This document shows, in pieces, positions 1 through 11,126 of a stretch of 64,000 bases of DNA. The position numbers were made by a program, and so were the translations under genes. Under the pieces are notes generated by a model. That model had not been told where the DNA came from. It ran no database searches and saw only the letters and a program-made list of their open reading frames with translations. Position 1 is the first letter of the stretch. Each line of letters opens with the position of its first letter. This stretch comes from Epithemia pelagica (Eukaryota > Bacillariophyta > Bacillariophyceae > Surirellales > Surirellaceae), in assembly GCA_946965045.2 (NCBI GenBank), contig OX337230.1:1798001-1862000 (forward strand). Direction: 5' to 3'.

Positions 1-687
1 CATCTTCTTAATCATTTATTTGGCGATTACTTCAAAGAAAATGCAGATGACGAAATCGCTCGAGATATGGCAGATCGCTGGGTCGCCTTCTCGCACACGG
101 GTGACCCAAACTATGAAGGCTCTAAGGCAAAATGGCATCCATGGAGATATATCATGGATGACGCCTATACCCGAGACGATCGCTATCGTCCTTGGCAAAC
201 GCAGGACTTTGATCGAATATTTGACCTTCAGGTTCCACAGGACGTGGACGAGCCCGATGATGAGAACGTTTTCGTTTGGTCCGATAACCCGGACGAACAA
301 ATTTATCGTAGACGTGCGCTAAATGCAATGGGAATGGAAGTAGTTGAGGAAGATGTATTCCGTACAATTCTTCGGAGAAAATCAAGGGACGATGACTCAG
401 AGCCTTTCTACGATTCTTTTCCTTTTGGAAGTACAGCTCGCCACAAGGAGGCCGCTGGGCAGAAGGAAAGAGCAAGGCGTGCTGTTGTCCAGCTTCAACA
501 AATCGCACAAGATATGGGAGTGATTGGAACTGGACTACGTGGAGAACCAAAGAGAAACTCGAATACAGACACGTGGGAAGAAAATTTCTTTCCCGAGATG
601 TTGGAGCTTAAATGGCCTCCAGAAGGTCGCCTTGTCGAGCGCGACTGCACGTGTGATTTCTGGGACAGGATAAGGTATCGCTACTGA
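1..687 (+). CDS. Carboxylesterase type B, C-terminal part (5' truncated)
   Basis: The frame is open from the first base of the window to a TGA at 685–687, so the start lies outside. The translation carries a hallmark of the C-terminus of type B carboxylesterases/cholinesterases: a helix followed by ADRWVAFSHTGDPNYEG and then W-HPW-Y. In that family this lies just after the catalytic His, which must be upstream of the window. Family members hydrolyse carboxylic esters and are often secreted; the substrate cannot be told from this fragment. The roughly 120 residues after the family end are acidic and charged (DDENVFVW, then a Lys/Arg/Glu stretch) and look like a lineage-specific tail. No intron is needed here. 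The family call rests on one motif region. Confidence 0.7.
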   Translation, partial: HLLNHLFGDYFKENADDEIARDMADRWVAFSHTGDPNYEGSKAKWHPWRYIMDDAYTRDDRYRPWQTQDFDRIFDLQVPQDVDEPDDENVFVWSDNPDEQIYRRRALNAMGMEVVEEDVFRTILRRKSRDDDSEPFYDSFPFGSTARHKEAAGQKERARRAVVQLQQIAQDMGVIGTGLRGEPKRNSNTDTWEENFFPEMLELKWPPEGRLVERDCTCDFWDRIRYRY

Positions 688-951
688 TTGGTTATTTAGA
701 CGAAAGACAGGTACCATTTCTAGCCGTCAAGAAGATTTGGGACACTCAGAATGGGAAACCGAGTGCTTAATTCAGGATATGAACCACCTGGATTGAACAC
801 CACCTCCTGGACCAGATTGAAAAGTCTTGGTTCTAATCATTGCGAGCAAAGAAAACTTAGTAAGGGTTGACCACAACGGACTGGAAAGAAAATGTAGCGG
901 TGGAGATTCGGGCTCTTGCTCCGTACTAATATTCCACAACATGATATTATT

Positions 952-2666
952 TTAGGCTTCTGATACGGTAGGAAACAGGCTTTCGTACTGAAGGCGCTCG
1001 TCAAGGTATACGCCAACAGTGCCGATTTCAGGATTCGACTTACGTAGGTTGACGCTCTTTGTCTTCAGACGAAATCTCTTGGAGAGCTCATCCAAACTTT
1101 TCTGAGCTGCATGTGAAGGCAATTCCATGACAGTTACAATCTCACCCAATCTACGAAAGAGAAATTCGAAATCGCACAAAGCAACCAAATGCTCGTCTTC
1201 GGGGCACAGCTTCCACAACTCAAACTCCCTGCTATACTGGGCGTAGGTTTCAACGAGTTTCCACCCTCCCTGTCTTTCAATCTCTTCTTGGACTTTGGCT
1301 GATGACAAAAGACCACACAAAAAGTCAGTGGCTCTCTTGGCTGAAACGATATTGGCGGCCTCGTCAATGTCAGCAAAAACTTGCTTTACTTCTTCGTTGC
1401 TGAGTGCTCTAGGACCGCCATTCTTGAGAATACTGTGTTGCGATGCCGGTTTCTGGCAAAATGAAGTCGGAATAATTGATCCATCAAATTTGGTGGCCAG
1501 GAGTTGGTCGAGCCCGAAGTATTTACACAGAAAGTCCAGTGCACCAACAAACAAAGACTGTAGTCGATCTTCAGTGATTTCCTTGGCCTTCTTTGTTATT
1601 GGAGTCATAATAATCTGGTTATGAACCTGGGAATGTCGTTTTGACCAATTCATGTAGTCTTTGTCTTCTGGTGAAAGACGGGGTGGAGCAGGAAGAAGCA
1701 AAACACGGAGATGATATCGTAATGCCTGCCCAACAAATTCTGCTAGTCGTTTCTCAATAAACGATGGGGATTCATTGCCATCGAATCGACTTAGCAGTGC
1801 TCTGATTTCGTTACTGTACATGCTCACTGCCTTCCCGACACGCCTTAACGGATGATCTATTGAAACAGACGCAGCGCATGACTCGAGCCACGTGGCCGAC
1901 GGGGATGCAAGAAAATCATAAAGCTCCGAAAGAGATTCGCGTATCCGTATCCTTTCTTTCTCATCGTTGCGAAGGTAAAGAAGTCGATCCATTTCAATTT
2001 TGGCCTCACGAAGTGACTCAATGGATTCCTTTTGATTTGTACCCGACCCTTGGACACGGTCCACTGGTGGAAGCGTGCTCGAATAGTCAAATGTACAAAA
2101 GTGAACGCTTTTATGTTTGTCTGGAATCCATCCACTGAGTGAGACTGCTTCTGTCTTCACAAGGCTCCTCAAATAAGGGAGAACGCTAGAGTAAGTATTC
2201 TCGTCATCAGTTGCAATAGCAGCTCCCGTAATAGCATCTTTGCCCAAACAAGACGACAGAAAAAAACACGTGAAGATTCGTGACGAAAGACACGGCTTCA
2301 ACAAAATGTAAGTAAAAGAAATGCCTCAAGCAAAGTCTCGTAGGACTCTCCACTTACAATGTCCAGGTTGTTGCCAATGACGTCTCCGAACAGCTCGGAA
2401 ACCTTGTCAAAGAGCCTCGTCTCGTTCATCAAGCCCGAATTCTTGGCCTTTCGAGCAGCACTTCGTGTTTGCATTCCGAGTGATACATCGAGCCTCGTTC
2501 GCTTTGTCCGATGAGGGGTTGCAGATTCTTTCACGAACGATTGAGGTGTGTTCACAGTCTTGGTAGTTGACATTGGTTGTCGTCGCTTGCGCGGAGTCGG
2601 CGTTTTCGGATGAAGTATGCCAGTGATTGACTCCGACGAATTTTCTTTTCCTTCATTTGCAAGCAT
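952..2666 (-). CDS. Hypothetical protein, two exons
   Basis: Unrecognised gene. Exon 1 (2666–2358) begins at an ATG and encodes a basic, Ser/Thr/Pro-rich N-terminus with TPTPRKRR and TPHRTKRTR clusters, which look like a nuclear signal and possible proline-directed phosphosites. It ends at a strong donor, GTAAGT at 2357. Exon 2 runs to a TAA at 952. The in-phase acceptor I favour is the AG at 2297–2296 after a pyrimidine-rich stretch, giving a 62-nt intron and about 550 aa. An acceptor near 2238 is the main alternative but would need another donor phase. The body is mostly helical by eye, with no catalytic motif. A replication or chromatin protein is possible from the basic N-terminus, but that is only a guess. 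Confidence 0.55.
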
Positions 2667-3036
2667 CTTGTCGACGTCCAGGGTAAAAGAAACAAACTTG
2701 AAAGTAAGTCTCTACCGATCAGATACAAGAAGCTATCTCAGTCTCAGATCATGATAAGAACTGAAAACGCCAAACGTCGAAAAATGAAGGATTGTGTGTA
2801 GAAGTTTCGTTGTGCCACGCGCCGCGCCAATTGGGCGTGCGTGACATGCGGGTAACTGCTTTGACCGGCTTTCTCTCTCTCTCTACGGATGCTTAAATCA
2901 ACGGAGTCCGACGGAAAGATAGTCACGCCCGCCCGACTTCCGGTCTACTCTCCACCTGTGTCCAACCACCGCAATGGCAGATGAGTAGACAGACATGAGT
3001 CTTTTTGGCACAGTGTGAACGTGAGCACAGAGCACA
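2667..3036. promoter_or_regulatory. Divergent intergenic region (putative shared promoter)
   Basis: These 370 bp separate the divergent ATGs at 2666 (minus) and 3037 (plus). There is no convincing ORF. A CT-rich tract (tctctctctctc) lies near 2873–2886. I see no clear TATA box. A bidirectional promoter is inferred only from gene orientation. Confidence 0.3.
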
Positions 3037-3633
3037 ATGTTGTCTGAAGTCGTCAATGCCCTTTTTCTTACATTCCTCGCGACAGATTATCTGATTGCAT
3101 CTAATCAGGAGTTGGATGCTCAACCTTTCAACAGAAGTGGAAGCTACCCTGCAGCTCGAATTTTGTTTAAGCCACAGAATCTCTTCGCGGCAATATGTGT
3201 TGTGGTTTGCAATGCGGTGGACCGACTTTCTGGATTAGCCGACTGGATGCAAACTGCTCTTCACAAGTTTCTCCATGCTCCCAAGATTATCATGGTGGCC
3301 TTTATGTATATTCTTGTCTTGTACTGGGACTGCCGCCGTTTGGTGCATCGTGAAGACCTGTCTGTGACGGCCTTCCTTCGCAACGTGGGCGTGGCCTTCT
3401 GCTATGTTCTCCCAGTTTACCCATTTCTCGCGGTTCTTATATCCTGTGGATTCTTTATTCTATTAACAATCTTCGATATGCTCCGGATCAACGCCGATAT
3501 TCTCAATTGGCCAATCTACTACGGAACGCTGTATGGGCCTTTTTCGTTTGTGTATTGGAAAGTCAAGAGAAATATATCGGAAGAGCGAATGTCCTTACCA
3601 AGATCACATGGGAGAAAGCTTGGGAGTGCCTGA
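3037..3633 (+). CDS. Small multi-pass membrane protein, hypothetical
   Basis: 198-residue ORF from ATG to TGA with no needed intron. Hydrophobic stretches lie near residues 48–62, 88–98 (KIIMVAFMYILVLYW) and 115–150 (a long double segment including YPFLAVLISCGFFILLTIF). The C-terminus is basic. This suggests three or four membrane helices. No conserved family motif is recognised. The gene shares its upstream region with the minus-strand gene ending at 952 and is convergent with the cyclase gene downstream. It could also be one exon of a larger gene, because the C-terminus (PRSHGRKLGSA) is not conserved-looking. Confidence 0.5.
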   Translation: MLSEVVNALFLTFLATDYLIASNQELDAQPFNRSGSYPAARILFKPQNLFAAICVVVCNAVDRLSGLADWMQTALHKFLHAPKIIMVAFMYILVLYWDCRRLVHREDLSVTAFLRNVGVAFCYVLPVYPFLAVLISCGFFILLTIFDMLRINADILNWPIYYGTLYGPFSFVYWKVKRNISEERMSLPRSHGRKLGSA

Positions 3634-4029
3634 TAACCTTGGAATCAATTGTTTCAGGACTTTTGTCTGGGTGTCCTGCAGAATTTGATCATTTGCTACC
3701 CCACTCTTGCAATTGGCGTTTGTGGACCACTGTATTTTTTGCCTCTCCAGCACATTTGCAGGGAAAGGGAGATATTGAAGCCATTTTGGTTACCTACAGG
3801 AAAGAATTAAAATGTCATAGAGGGATTGAGGCGTCAGAATGTATCAAAGTTAACCCACCAATCAACGAGAAGTGAGAGCTCGTACTCGATCTCCAACCCT
3901 TTTTCTCACAAGGATTAAAAGGCGTAACTGTTTTGAAACTTGGCTGCTAATTCAAACGACAAAATTCAAACAAGATCAAATATAAAGTTTCAAACTATCT
4001 ACGGATTCCGCTTCGGTAGCATGGTTCTC
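3634..4029. other. Convergent intergenic region
   Basis: These 396 bp lie between the stop codons of two convergent genes. A weak ORF (3507–3875) overlaps the preceding gene in another frame and looks like a shadow. No repeat or RNA gene is seen. It probably holds both 3' UTRs. Confidence 0.3.
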
Positions 4030-7000
4030 CTACGTAATAGGGCGCGGTCGTCCGTTCTGGTAAATTCCTTGAGGATCCCCATTCATGGCGTTGGTTCGAC
4101 CAGGCTGTGCTGGTACAATGTTAGCAGTGGGATCGGCTGCAAACGCAACTTTCTTCATGCCATTTGACATCGAGTCCCTTGTGCTCATGGGAACTCGTAC
4201 ATGCTGCTGTAACTCCGCAAGCGACACGCGCATTTTCTTTGCAAGAGCCTTTGTTTTGAAGGACTCCAACACCTCTTCTCCCCGAATAACCCATTCAGCA
4301 CGATTCTTCTCTGCATAGTTGAGGTACTCATCACTCGAAACCCCAAAAACACCACATTCTTTCAATTTCTTGGCCAACGGAATAACCCAACCATCAAAGA
4401 ACTTGATCTCCCCCTCGTACCAACCATCTGTTGGGTCCTTCTCGGTTCGTCCAGCCAAGAACGCGGCGTACATTTCTCGATACAAACGTTCATTCCACTT
4501 GGTGTAGACATGCCAATGTTGCATTGTATGCGAAACGTCGGATGCCTGAATCAAGTGCTCCATGACAACAGTAGCCTTCCTGTTGATAGCGTTGTGAGCG
4601 CCATTGTCGACGTCCCCAAAGGCCATATCCCAGCGATTCTTGCGCATAGTGGTAAGCTCCTTGTCGAAAATATCCGTGGCCATGACTGTGTTGACAACTA
4701 GCTGCCGGAACCGCTTCAGTTCATTTGAAGTTGTATAAATTGTTCGCCTCAAATCCGCGTACTGTGCTTCCATGAGAACTTCCCAAGCCACGTCAATGGA
4801 GTTTTGTTCGGCAATGCTTCGATTACGGTAGACCGAAGCAAGACGTTCCTCTTCCTTGGCCAGAATGAAGTTAGGCACACCACGATGATCCGCATCGTGG
4901 ATCAGGGCTGAAAGGACTACTGCAAATTGTGTAAGGGGGTCCGATGTGATGCCATACGTGTGATCATGGAGTTCTTCACCGATTACGCCTCCATCGGCAT
5001 CTGTCATTGGCTGTGTTGGTGCCACAATTCGGGAGAGCAACTTCACGGTGGACATACTAACGTGACTGGCGTGTTCAAAGTTGTGGAACGGTGTATCGCG
5101 ATACATGGATGCCACGACGGTAACAAAACTATGAAGTTGGTTTTCGACAGACTCGCCAATCTCGACAAAACGAGGATCTTTCTCGTAGGCGGCCGAATCA
5201 AAGGATGGCAGCTCAATCACCTCGACAATTTCATCCACGGGTAATCCCTCCTGACCAATGTTTCTTTCCAATGAATCAAGTTCATTCTGCTCTGACAGGA
5301 CATTCGACATTGAGCCACGACGTGATGCTTGTCGCTTCGCAACAATCAATCGAAGGAGCTGCAACAAGATATCACAATTCCAGTCAATCATTCTCTGGAT
5401 CTTGTCATTCTTGACTTGCGAATGCACAATCTCAGACACTGGCGCTTGGGCTTCAGCTTCGACTTCTGGTGCTTGTTCAGCACCAGGATCAGAGCTAGTC
5501 TTAGAAGGTGCCGTGATATCTTCACGAGGAAGCAACCAAAAGGTTCGTAGCTCTCCCTTTCCTTTGGCCACCACGACATCTTCACGTGGAACAACCCAAT
5601 GTGACTTTCCGGCTGCAATGAGAAGATCGGCCGTTTCCTGAGAAATATGTATTCTGTCCCGCAGTCCAGTGCTCTCCATTCGTGCTGCTGTGTTGACTGT
5701 GTCGCCGAAAAGTTGGAATCGAGCTCGATCTCCACGAAGCACGCCGGCAGTTACAGGTCCTGAACAAACAACAACGAAGGGTTTCGTTAGCAAAAGGATT
5801 CGACGTGCGACATTATTCCCACAGACGCAGGAGATACAAGCAGGAACACACAATCGAAACTCACCCGAATGCAAGCCAAAGCGCATCGACAAATCACCAG
5901 TATCAGGACCGAGCTTCGCTTCCAACTTATGCACCAAGTGATCCATCTTCTCCATGCAATCCCGCGCGAACTTGGCCATGGCCAAGGCGTGGTCTTTGTT
6001 GGGCTCAGGAAGTCCACATACAGCTACGTAACAGTCGCCAATCGTCTCAACCTTGAAGATACGACGTTGAACGGCAATCCTTTGAAGATATCGAGAAAGT
6101 CGTTGCGTCAGATGAGTGTGAAACCAAACGCATTTTTTCAATGCTTCACAAACTTACTTGTCGAAGTTACGGTAAATGTTTTCCAGCAGGATGAATACCT
6201 GAGAAGGCTCACGAATAGAAGACCATGCTGTGAACCCTGCAATGTCCGCGAACAGAACTGTCGCTGATGGGAACAAGTCGGCAATTGGTTTCGATTCGAT
6301 GAGAATATCATCATCATCGTCTTCTACGGTCCCATACTGATCATTTGTTATGTCCTCTGCATCAAAGAAGTTGCTCTTCAAGGCATTCTTGCGTTTGCGG
6401 TTTAAGGCCGCTGTCTCCTTTTTCTTGCGCTCCTCTTCGGCTTTATCTTGAGCCAACTGATCGGCCACATTTCCAGGAAACAGTGACGTGACAATCGACA
6501 TGGCACGAAGCGCTGTGTCTTGAACCACTCGTTGGCGCTTCATCACAAAGATATCGTAAAGAGCAAACACAGTAGACGCGAAAAAGAAAATACCGAGGAC
6601 AACGATTGTGTAGATAATGGGCTGATTGGAAGTATGGGAGTCTTCCATCTGGGAAGTGGGATAGACCTGAAATGAAATAATGGTTGAGATTTCGAGCTAA
6701 GGCGCATGATGTTACCATGTTATATCTCCATGAACGTACCTCGATAGAATATTGACAGTGGTCCTCCAAACCCGAGATTCCTTCCAGATCACCTGCGTAT
6801 CCCATGAAATCGGAGGATTCCATGAACTTATTATAGGATTTCTCATGTAAATCACCAATACCAACGAACACCGGTTCGGCTCCTCCTTGGACTCTGTAGG
6901 TGAAGGATGACCCACATGATTCGCGGAGGACGCAATCGACCACACTGTCCTTGTCCTGCAAAATATCTTGAAAAAAGATTCTCCAAGGAATCACCATAAC

Positions 7001-7978
7001 GATGCTTCCTACTACGGTTCGGTTTCCAATCGACTCGAAAACGGGTGTGACGAGAAGAGACTGGGGATCTTCACCCTGCGGAGCCGAAGGACCGAGCAAG
7101 GATTCCGTATCCAAGACCTCTGAAATGGCAGTTTCCTGCGTGTGGATGACGAACTGAACCAAACGTTTAAACGTTGGCTGATTAAACATATTGAACATGA
7201 TGACAGATGTATCAGAGGGTGGAGGCGATAGCTGCCATAAAGGTGAGTAAGGACCCGGTGGCTCTTGACGAATATTGTTCCGCGAAGTCTTTCGGTAGAT
7301 ACTTTCGGATATCGTTATGTTCTCCTCTGGCAACGGTTGACCTCGGATCTCCAACGATCTCTCTATCCAGTCCGCATTCTCTGCAGAATATGCTTCAAAT
7401 CCGGCACGATCTTCATCTGTGACCAGAGGTGAATAGGCAAGAGTAAGTGCCCCACTGCTGTTTAGCGCCTGTCCTGCGAAAGCCTCAAAGTACTGAATAC
7501 GACACAACGTGAACGGGAAGAAAAAACAGAATATTCAATATATATTGAATGAAACCTTGAGTCGTTGTTCCATACGGGCCAAGGTGAGTCATAAGGGCCC
7601 ACTTACCGGCAGCGTGAAGTTCGGAAAGGTGGCTTTCTGATAACCGGCATAGGAACTAAAGGTCAAACTCGTGGCCAAAATGGTGTTTTTCAGAGAGGCT
7701 GCGTTCGCTCTACTGATATCAAGTACATCTTTTGCATCGAACTTGAACTGAGTCTTGAAGTCCTCATGTTCTTCTTTGTCCATGAACCAAAATGTCAGAT
7801 ACCCAACAACCCCGGCACTAGCCAACAGCACGGCAACAACAAATGCTTTAGAACAAATGACCCATCGTCGTTCTGTTTCCCCCACCCTTGCTGTCGATTT
7901 ATCGGGAGCCGATTCTGGTGACTTCTTTTCAAAGGGTTCATCTGCAGCAGATGAATACGAAAGCTCGTCTTCGTTCAT
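4030..7978 (-). CDS. Membrane CHASE–nucleotidyl cyclase–cyclic nucleotide phosphodiesterase fusion
   Basis: Five exons give about 1,192 aa: 7978–7607, 7492–6740, 6666–6158, 6079–5865 and 5759–4030. Introns are 114, 73, 78 and 105 nt, all GT–AG and phase-consistent. Order: cytosolic N-terminus; TM1 (about residues 41–66); a CHASE-like extracellular sensor (about 125–330, with FEAYSAENADWIERS); TM2 (about 392–412); class III cyclase (about 505–690) with metal-binding Asp residues in LFADIAGF and ETIGDCYVA; then a class I PDE domain with HNFEH, LIHDADHRG and QASDVSH. One protein could thus make and destroy a cyclic nucleotide. Base specificity is unclear: the E of FKVETIGD is typical of guanylate cyclases, but RFQLFGDT has Gln where guanylate cyclases have Cys. 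Similar cyclase–PDE fusions are known from diatoms and other protists. Confidence 0.9.
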
Positions 7979-8275
7979 CGTCTAATATACGCCGATAGCC
8001 AACAAGGTCACCTCATGCAAATTGCGATGTCGACTCTGTTTGACTACGAGCGGCGAACGATTATTCGTGCAAAATACACGCCGCGTTTTGGCAGGGCAAT
8101 GTCAATGAGATATCGTATTGGGAATGCTTGTTTCCGGAACTCAACCGCTCTTGTCGCGAAGAGTACTGTGCGAGCATCCCCTATCGGTATCGGGGTCTCC
8201 GGTGTGGACGTTTTACATTTAAGCCCCATTACCTGGTATGGCACAAAACTTGGTGCAAGCTGAAAGGGATTGACA
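7979..8275. promoter_or_regulatory. Upstream region of the cyclase–PDE gene
   Basis: About 297 bp between the cyclase ATG and the left end of the next TIR element. No gene is seen. It contains ctatcggtatcggggtctccgg-type sequence but no recognised operator. It presumably holds the cyclase promoter. Confidence 0.25.
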
Positions 8276-9641
8276 GTACGAGCTCCACTCCTGGATATTT
8301 TTGTGCACAGTAGCCCGTGCTTTCATGGCCTCCACTGTTTTCTCATTAGTGATTCTAGCTTCGCAGGAAGAGCACTACGGCCATTTTACACTGCATAACA
8401 CCACCATGGACGATAAAGACCGCTGTGCACCTCCAACGAAAGGTGCTAGTACTCCTCCGGCCATCCAGGATGCCTCAGAATCAAGTGTACCGTGATGGGT
8501 GAAAAGGGCGGCATTGAGTTTGCGAGTTTGATGGACCTACGGCAAGGTTGTTTGATGTCTTCCACTTTTGGGTTGGAAGGAAGCAACGAGAGGATCAAGA
8601 TTGGAGTCCGATAATGATGGAATGAACCAAGATTGCAGGGATGGACGACAATGGAAGCTCCGAAATGGGTGGATGAGGCACAGGAGAGCAGCAGCAAGGA
8701 CACACGGCAATCAACTGGAGGATTCCGAAGCACAAACATGACGAGAATCTCGGCAACCGCAACGAAGGAAGTGACAATGAGAAGACGACGCCACTGGAGA
8801 CAATGAATGCAGCAATTCACTTATCGTCCGTCCGCATGCAACAATCAACTTCTTGGTTTTTCGTGGTCCGAACACAGCAAATGAAAGCCTCGTCGGGATG
8901 GTGGTTCTTACGCAACAAAAGTTTGGTTCGACGAATAAAAAAACCACGCTACCATGGGTGGAAGGACTGCTTCTGCCACCGCTGCCGATGGTGTTGGCTG
9001 CTTCCGAAAACACAGTTCGAGTGGAAGAAGGAGTGGAAAAAGTGGAGCCGTACACCATCAACTGGTTTTGGCCTCGCGTAGCAGTGCGTGTCCCAATCAT
9101 TACAATCAACTCGTCGTTTCGGCCGGACGAAACAATTTGGGGCCACGACAATGACACCAAATGTAACAATCAACTGCTCTCCATCGCTGTTTCTTTTCAT
9201 GTCTACGGTTCTACAACAAACGAAACAATCCACGCCTTGTTTTGGCCGAACGAGACAATCCTGTGCCGCGACAACGACACCAAACGCAACAACAAACTCC
9301 TCGTTTCGGCCGAGTGAAACAATCCCCTATAACAACGACAACAAGCAGCATTGATGGTGGCAACATAATATAGGCTTATCATTAGGAAGCCATTTGTACA
9401 GTTTGATCTACTCGTAGTCCTAGTACTTTTACTTCCCGTACAGAAAGGGGAAGCGCCTCCTCGTCATGGTGAAAGGTTCATCGGTACGAGAGGTACGAGG
9501 TACGAGAGCTTCTTGTGGATGTGGGGCAATTCATTTTACTTAAGGAAAATGGATGGTGAAGTGAATCTCGTTGGGCCGGGAGTTCGAAAATGTAAAGCAC
9601 GGGCTACTGCGCACAAAAATATCCAGGAGTGGAGCTCGTAC
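8276..9641. mobile_element. Non-coding TIR element, about 1.37 kb
   Basis: The ends are inverted copies of one another. The left end at 8276–8323 starts GTACGAGCTCCACTCCTGGA. The right end at 9594–9641 is its reverse complement with one visible change (TGCACAG versus TGCGCAG). That is about 48 bp of near-perfect terminal inverted repeat. The outermost GTAC is palindromic, so the exact edge and any target duplication are ambiguous. The interior has no convincing coding frame and includes a degenerate tandem repeat (9080–9335). Probably a non-autonomous DNA transposon; superfamily not assigned. Confidence 0.7.
9080..9335. repeat. Degenerate tandem repeat inside the TIR element
   Basis: Related blocks recur: ttcggcc-gacgaaacaat near 9118, ttggccgaacgagacaat near 9242 and tttcggccgagtgaaacaat near 9304. 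The first two are followed by cgacaa-gacaccaaa-g-aacaa. Spacing is about 120 nt between the first two and about 60 nt to the third, so the array is irregular. It is A/C-rich in one strand and looks non-coding. Confidence 0.55.
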
Positions 9642-9720
9642 GAGTACTCCTACTCGTACTAGGTAGTACTCGTACGAGTAGACAAGAAACTACAATAGTA
9701 GAGTACACGTATTCTACTAG

Positions 9721-10143
9721 GGCACTCGCAAACCCTGCTCAGCACCCACCATGTCGCCATCCAACCTCAGGATCCCTTTCTCTCGCGCAAACACAAAGAC
9801 AAACAGCAGAATCAAATCATAAACTTATCTCATTAGATTCTCGCAACCGTAAACTCTAGTTTAGGTTGTGTTGTGGGGGGAAGGGTAATCCTTCACCACT
9901 CAGGGTCCGATCTGGCATAATGCTCAGACAGGGGAACCGGCCCAAAAGAACAAAAAGAAAGACCCAAATCAAGACTCCTGTTGGATCCGCTTGTGGCCCA
10001 CCAACGCGATCAGGTTGCACCATGCAATCGCAAAGGCGGAAACGGACAGGGGACGCAATCGGCTCAAACTCTCTCTCTAATGGACAAGAAGCAAAGAGGC
10101 CTTGCCATGTCAGCCTCAACGCAACTTGCCAGTTCCAGAAACC
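9721..10143 (-). repeat. Split direct repeat B2 (3' end of DIRS-like copy A)
   Basis: A 423-bp segment that looks identical by eye to B1 at 10676–11098. Its outer end (plus strand GGCACTCGCAAACC) forms the 3' terminus of the element. A diverged copy is found at 62588–63010. Confidence 0.9.
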
Positions 10144-10193
10144 AGGGTGGGAAGGGAGGGAAAAAAGAAGAAATGGGTACTATCCGTACCCAC

Positions 10194-10675
10194 GAAAGTT
10201 GGAGTTTCAACTCTTTAGAAATCAAGAACGGCGCCAAAGGGGATCAGACCTTTGCCGACGAACCGTAGAAAACCCAAAGAGTGAGCTCTCCGTGTCCCTC
10301 TTGTTTTGTTTGCTGCGTCTTTGCTTGTTTGTCATGGATCGCATGTCGCGCTCCATTAGGGATCCATTGTTGGCGCATTGTTGTTTGATTCAAGAGTGCC
10401 CATGCCTCTTGAATCGGACGATCCTCTATTTGGAGGCAGTCCACTTTGAGATATGGAATGGAAGAGGCTTTGTCGCAGTAGATGGGATGCACATGTTCTT
10501 TTTGGAATTTCCTCTTCCGAGTTGCGCGCCCGTTCTGCCTCATTCTTTGTGTGACAGCGAGGCCGGCTCTTCTTTTGGGTGGACCGCCCACTTGCACTCC
10601 AACGCCAATGCTCAGACTTCATGACGTGGCCTGACCATGTTCCTTGGTCCCATCTTAACTTGGGTGTACATTGAG
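10194..10675 (-). repeat. Split direct repeat A2
   Basis: A 482-bp copy of A1 (18934–19416) that directly abuts B1. Reading the element, ...GAGTGCC of B1 runs straight into CTCAATGTACACCC of A2. This B1–A2 joint should mirror the junction of a circular intermediate. It differs from A1 by about one base indel near 10590. The 50 nt between A2 and B2 (10144–10193) are unique to this position and purine-rich on the plus strand, with GGTACTATCCGTACC able to fold back. Confidence 0.88.
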
Positions 10676-11098
10676 GGCACTCGCAAACCCTGCTCAGCAC
10701 CCACCATGTCGCCATCCAACCTCAGGATCCCTTTCTCTCGCGCAAACACAAAGACAAACAGCAGAATCAAATCATAAACTTATCTCATTAGATTCTCGCA
10801 ACCGTAAACTCTAGTTTAGGTTGTGTTGTGGGGGGAAGGGTAATCCTTCACCACTCAGGGTCCGATCTGGCATAATGCTCAGACAGGGGAACCGGCCCAA
10901 AAGAACAAAAAGAAAGACCCAAATCAAGACTCCTGTTGGATCCGCTTGTGGCCCACCAACGCGATCAGGTTGCACCATGCAATCGCAAAGGCGGAAACGG
11001 ACAGGGGACGCAATCGGCTCAAACTCTCTCTCTAATGGACAAGAAGCAAAGAGGCCTTGCCATGTCAGCCTCAACGCAACTTGCCAGTTCCAGAAACC
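10676..11098 (-). repeat. Split direct repeat B1
   Basis: A 423-bp copy of B2, beginning shortly after the ORF3 stop region (ORF3 ends at 11127) and ending exactly at the A2 start. It is read as the 3' untranslated part of the element. Confidence 0.88.
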
Positions 11099-11126
11099 CC
11101 CTCCACCGAGAATCTTGGTTTGGTCG

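Noticed and set aside
2238-2357. Alternative 120-nt intron in the first two-exon gene (acceptor at 2238)
   Set aside because: The phase does not match the strong GTAAGT donor; the 62-nt intron keeps the frame. Not excluded without RNA data.
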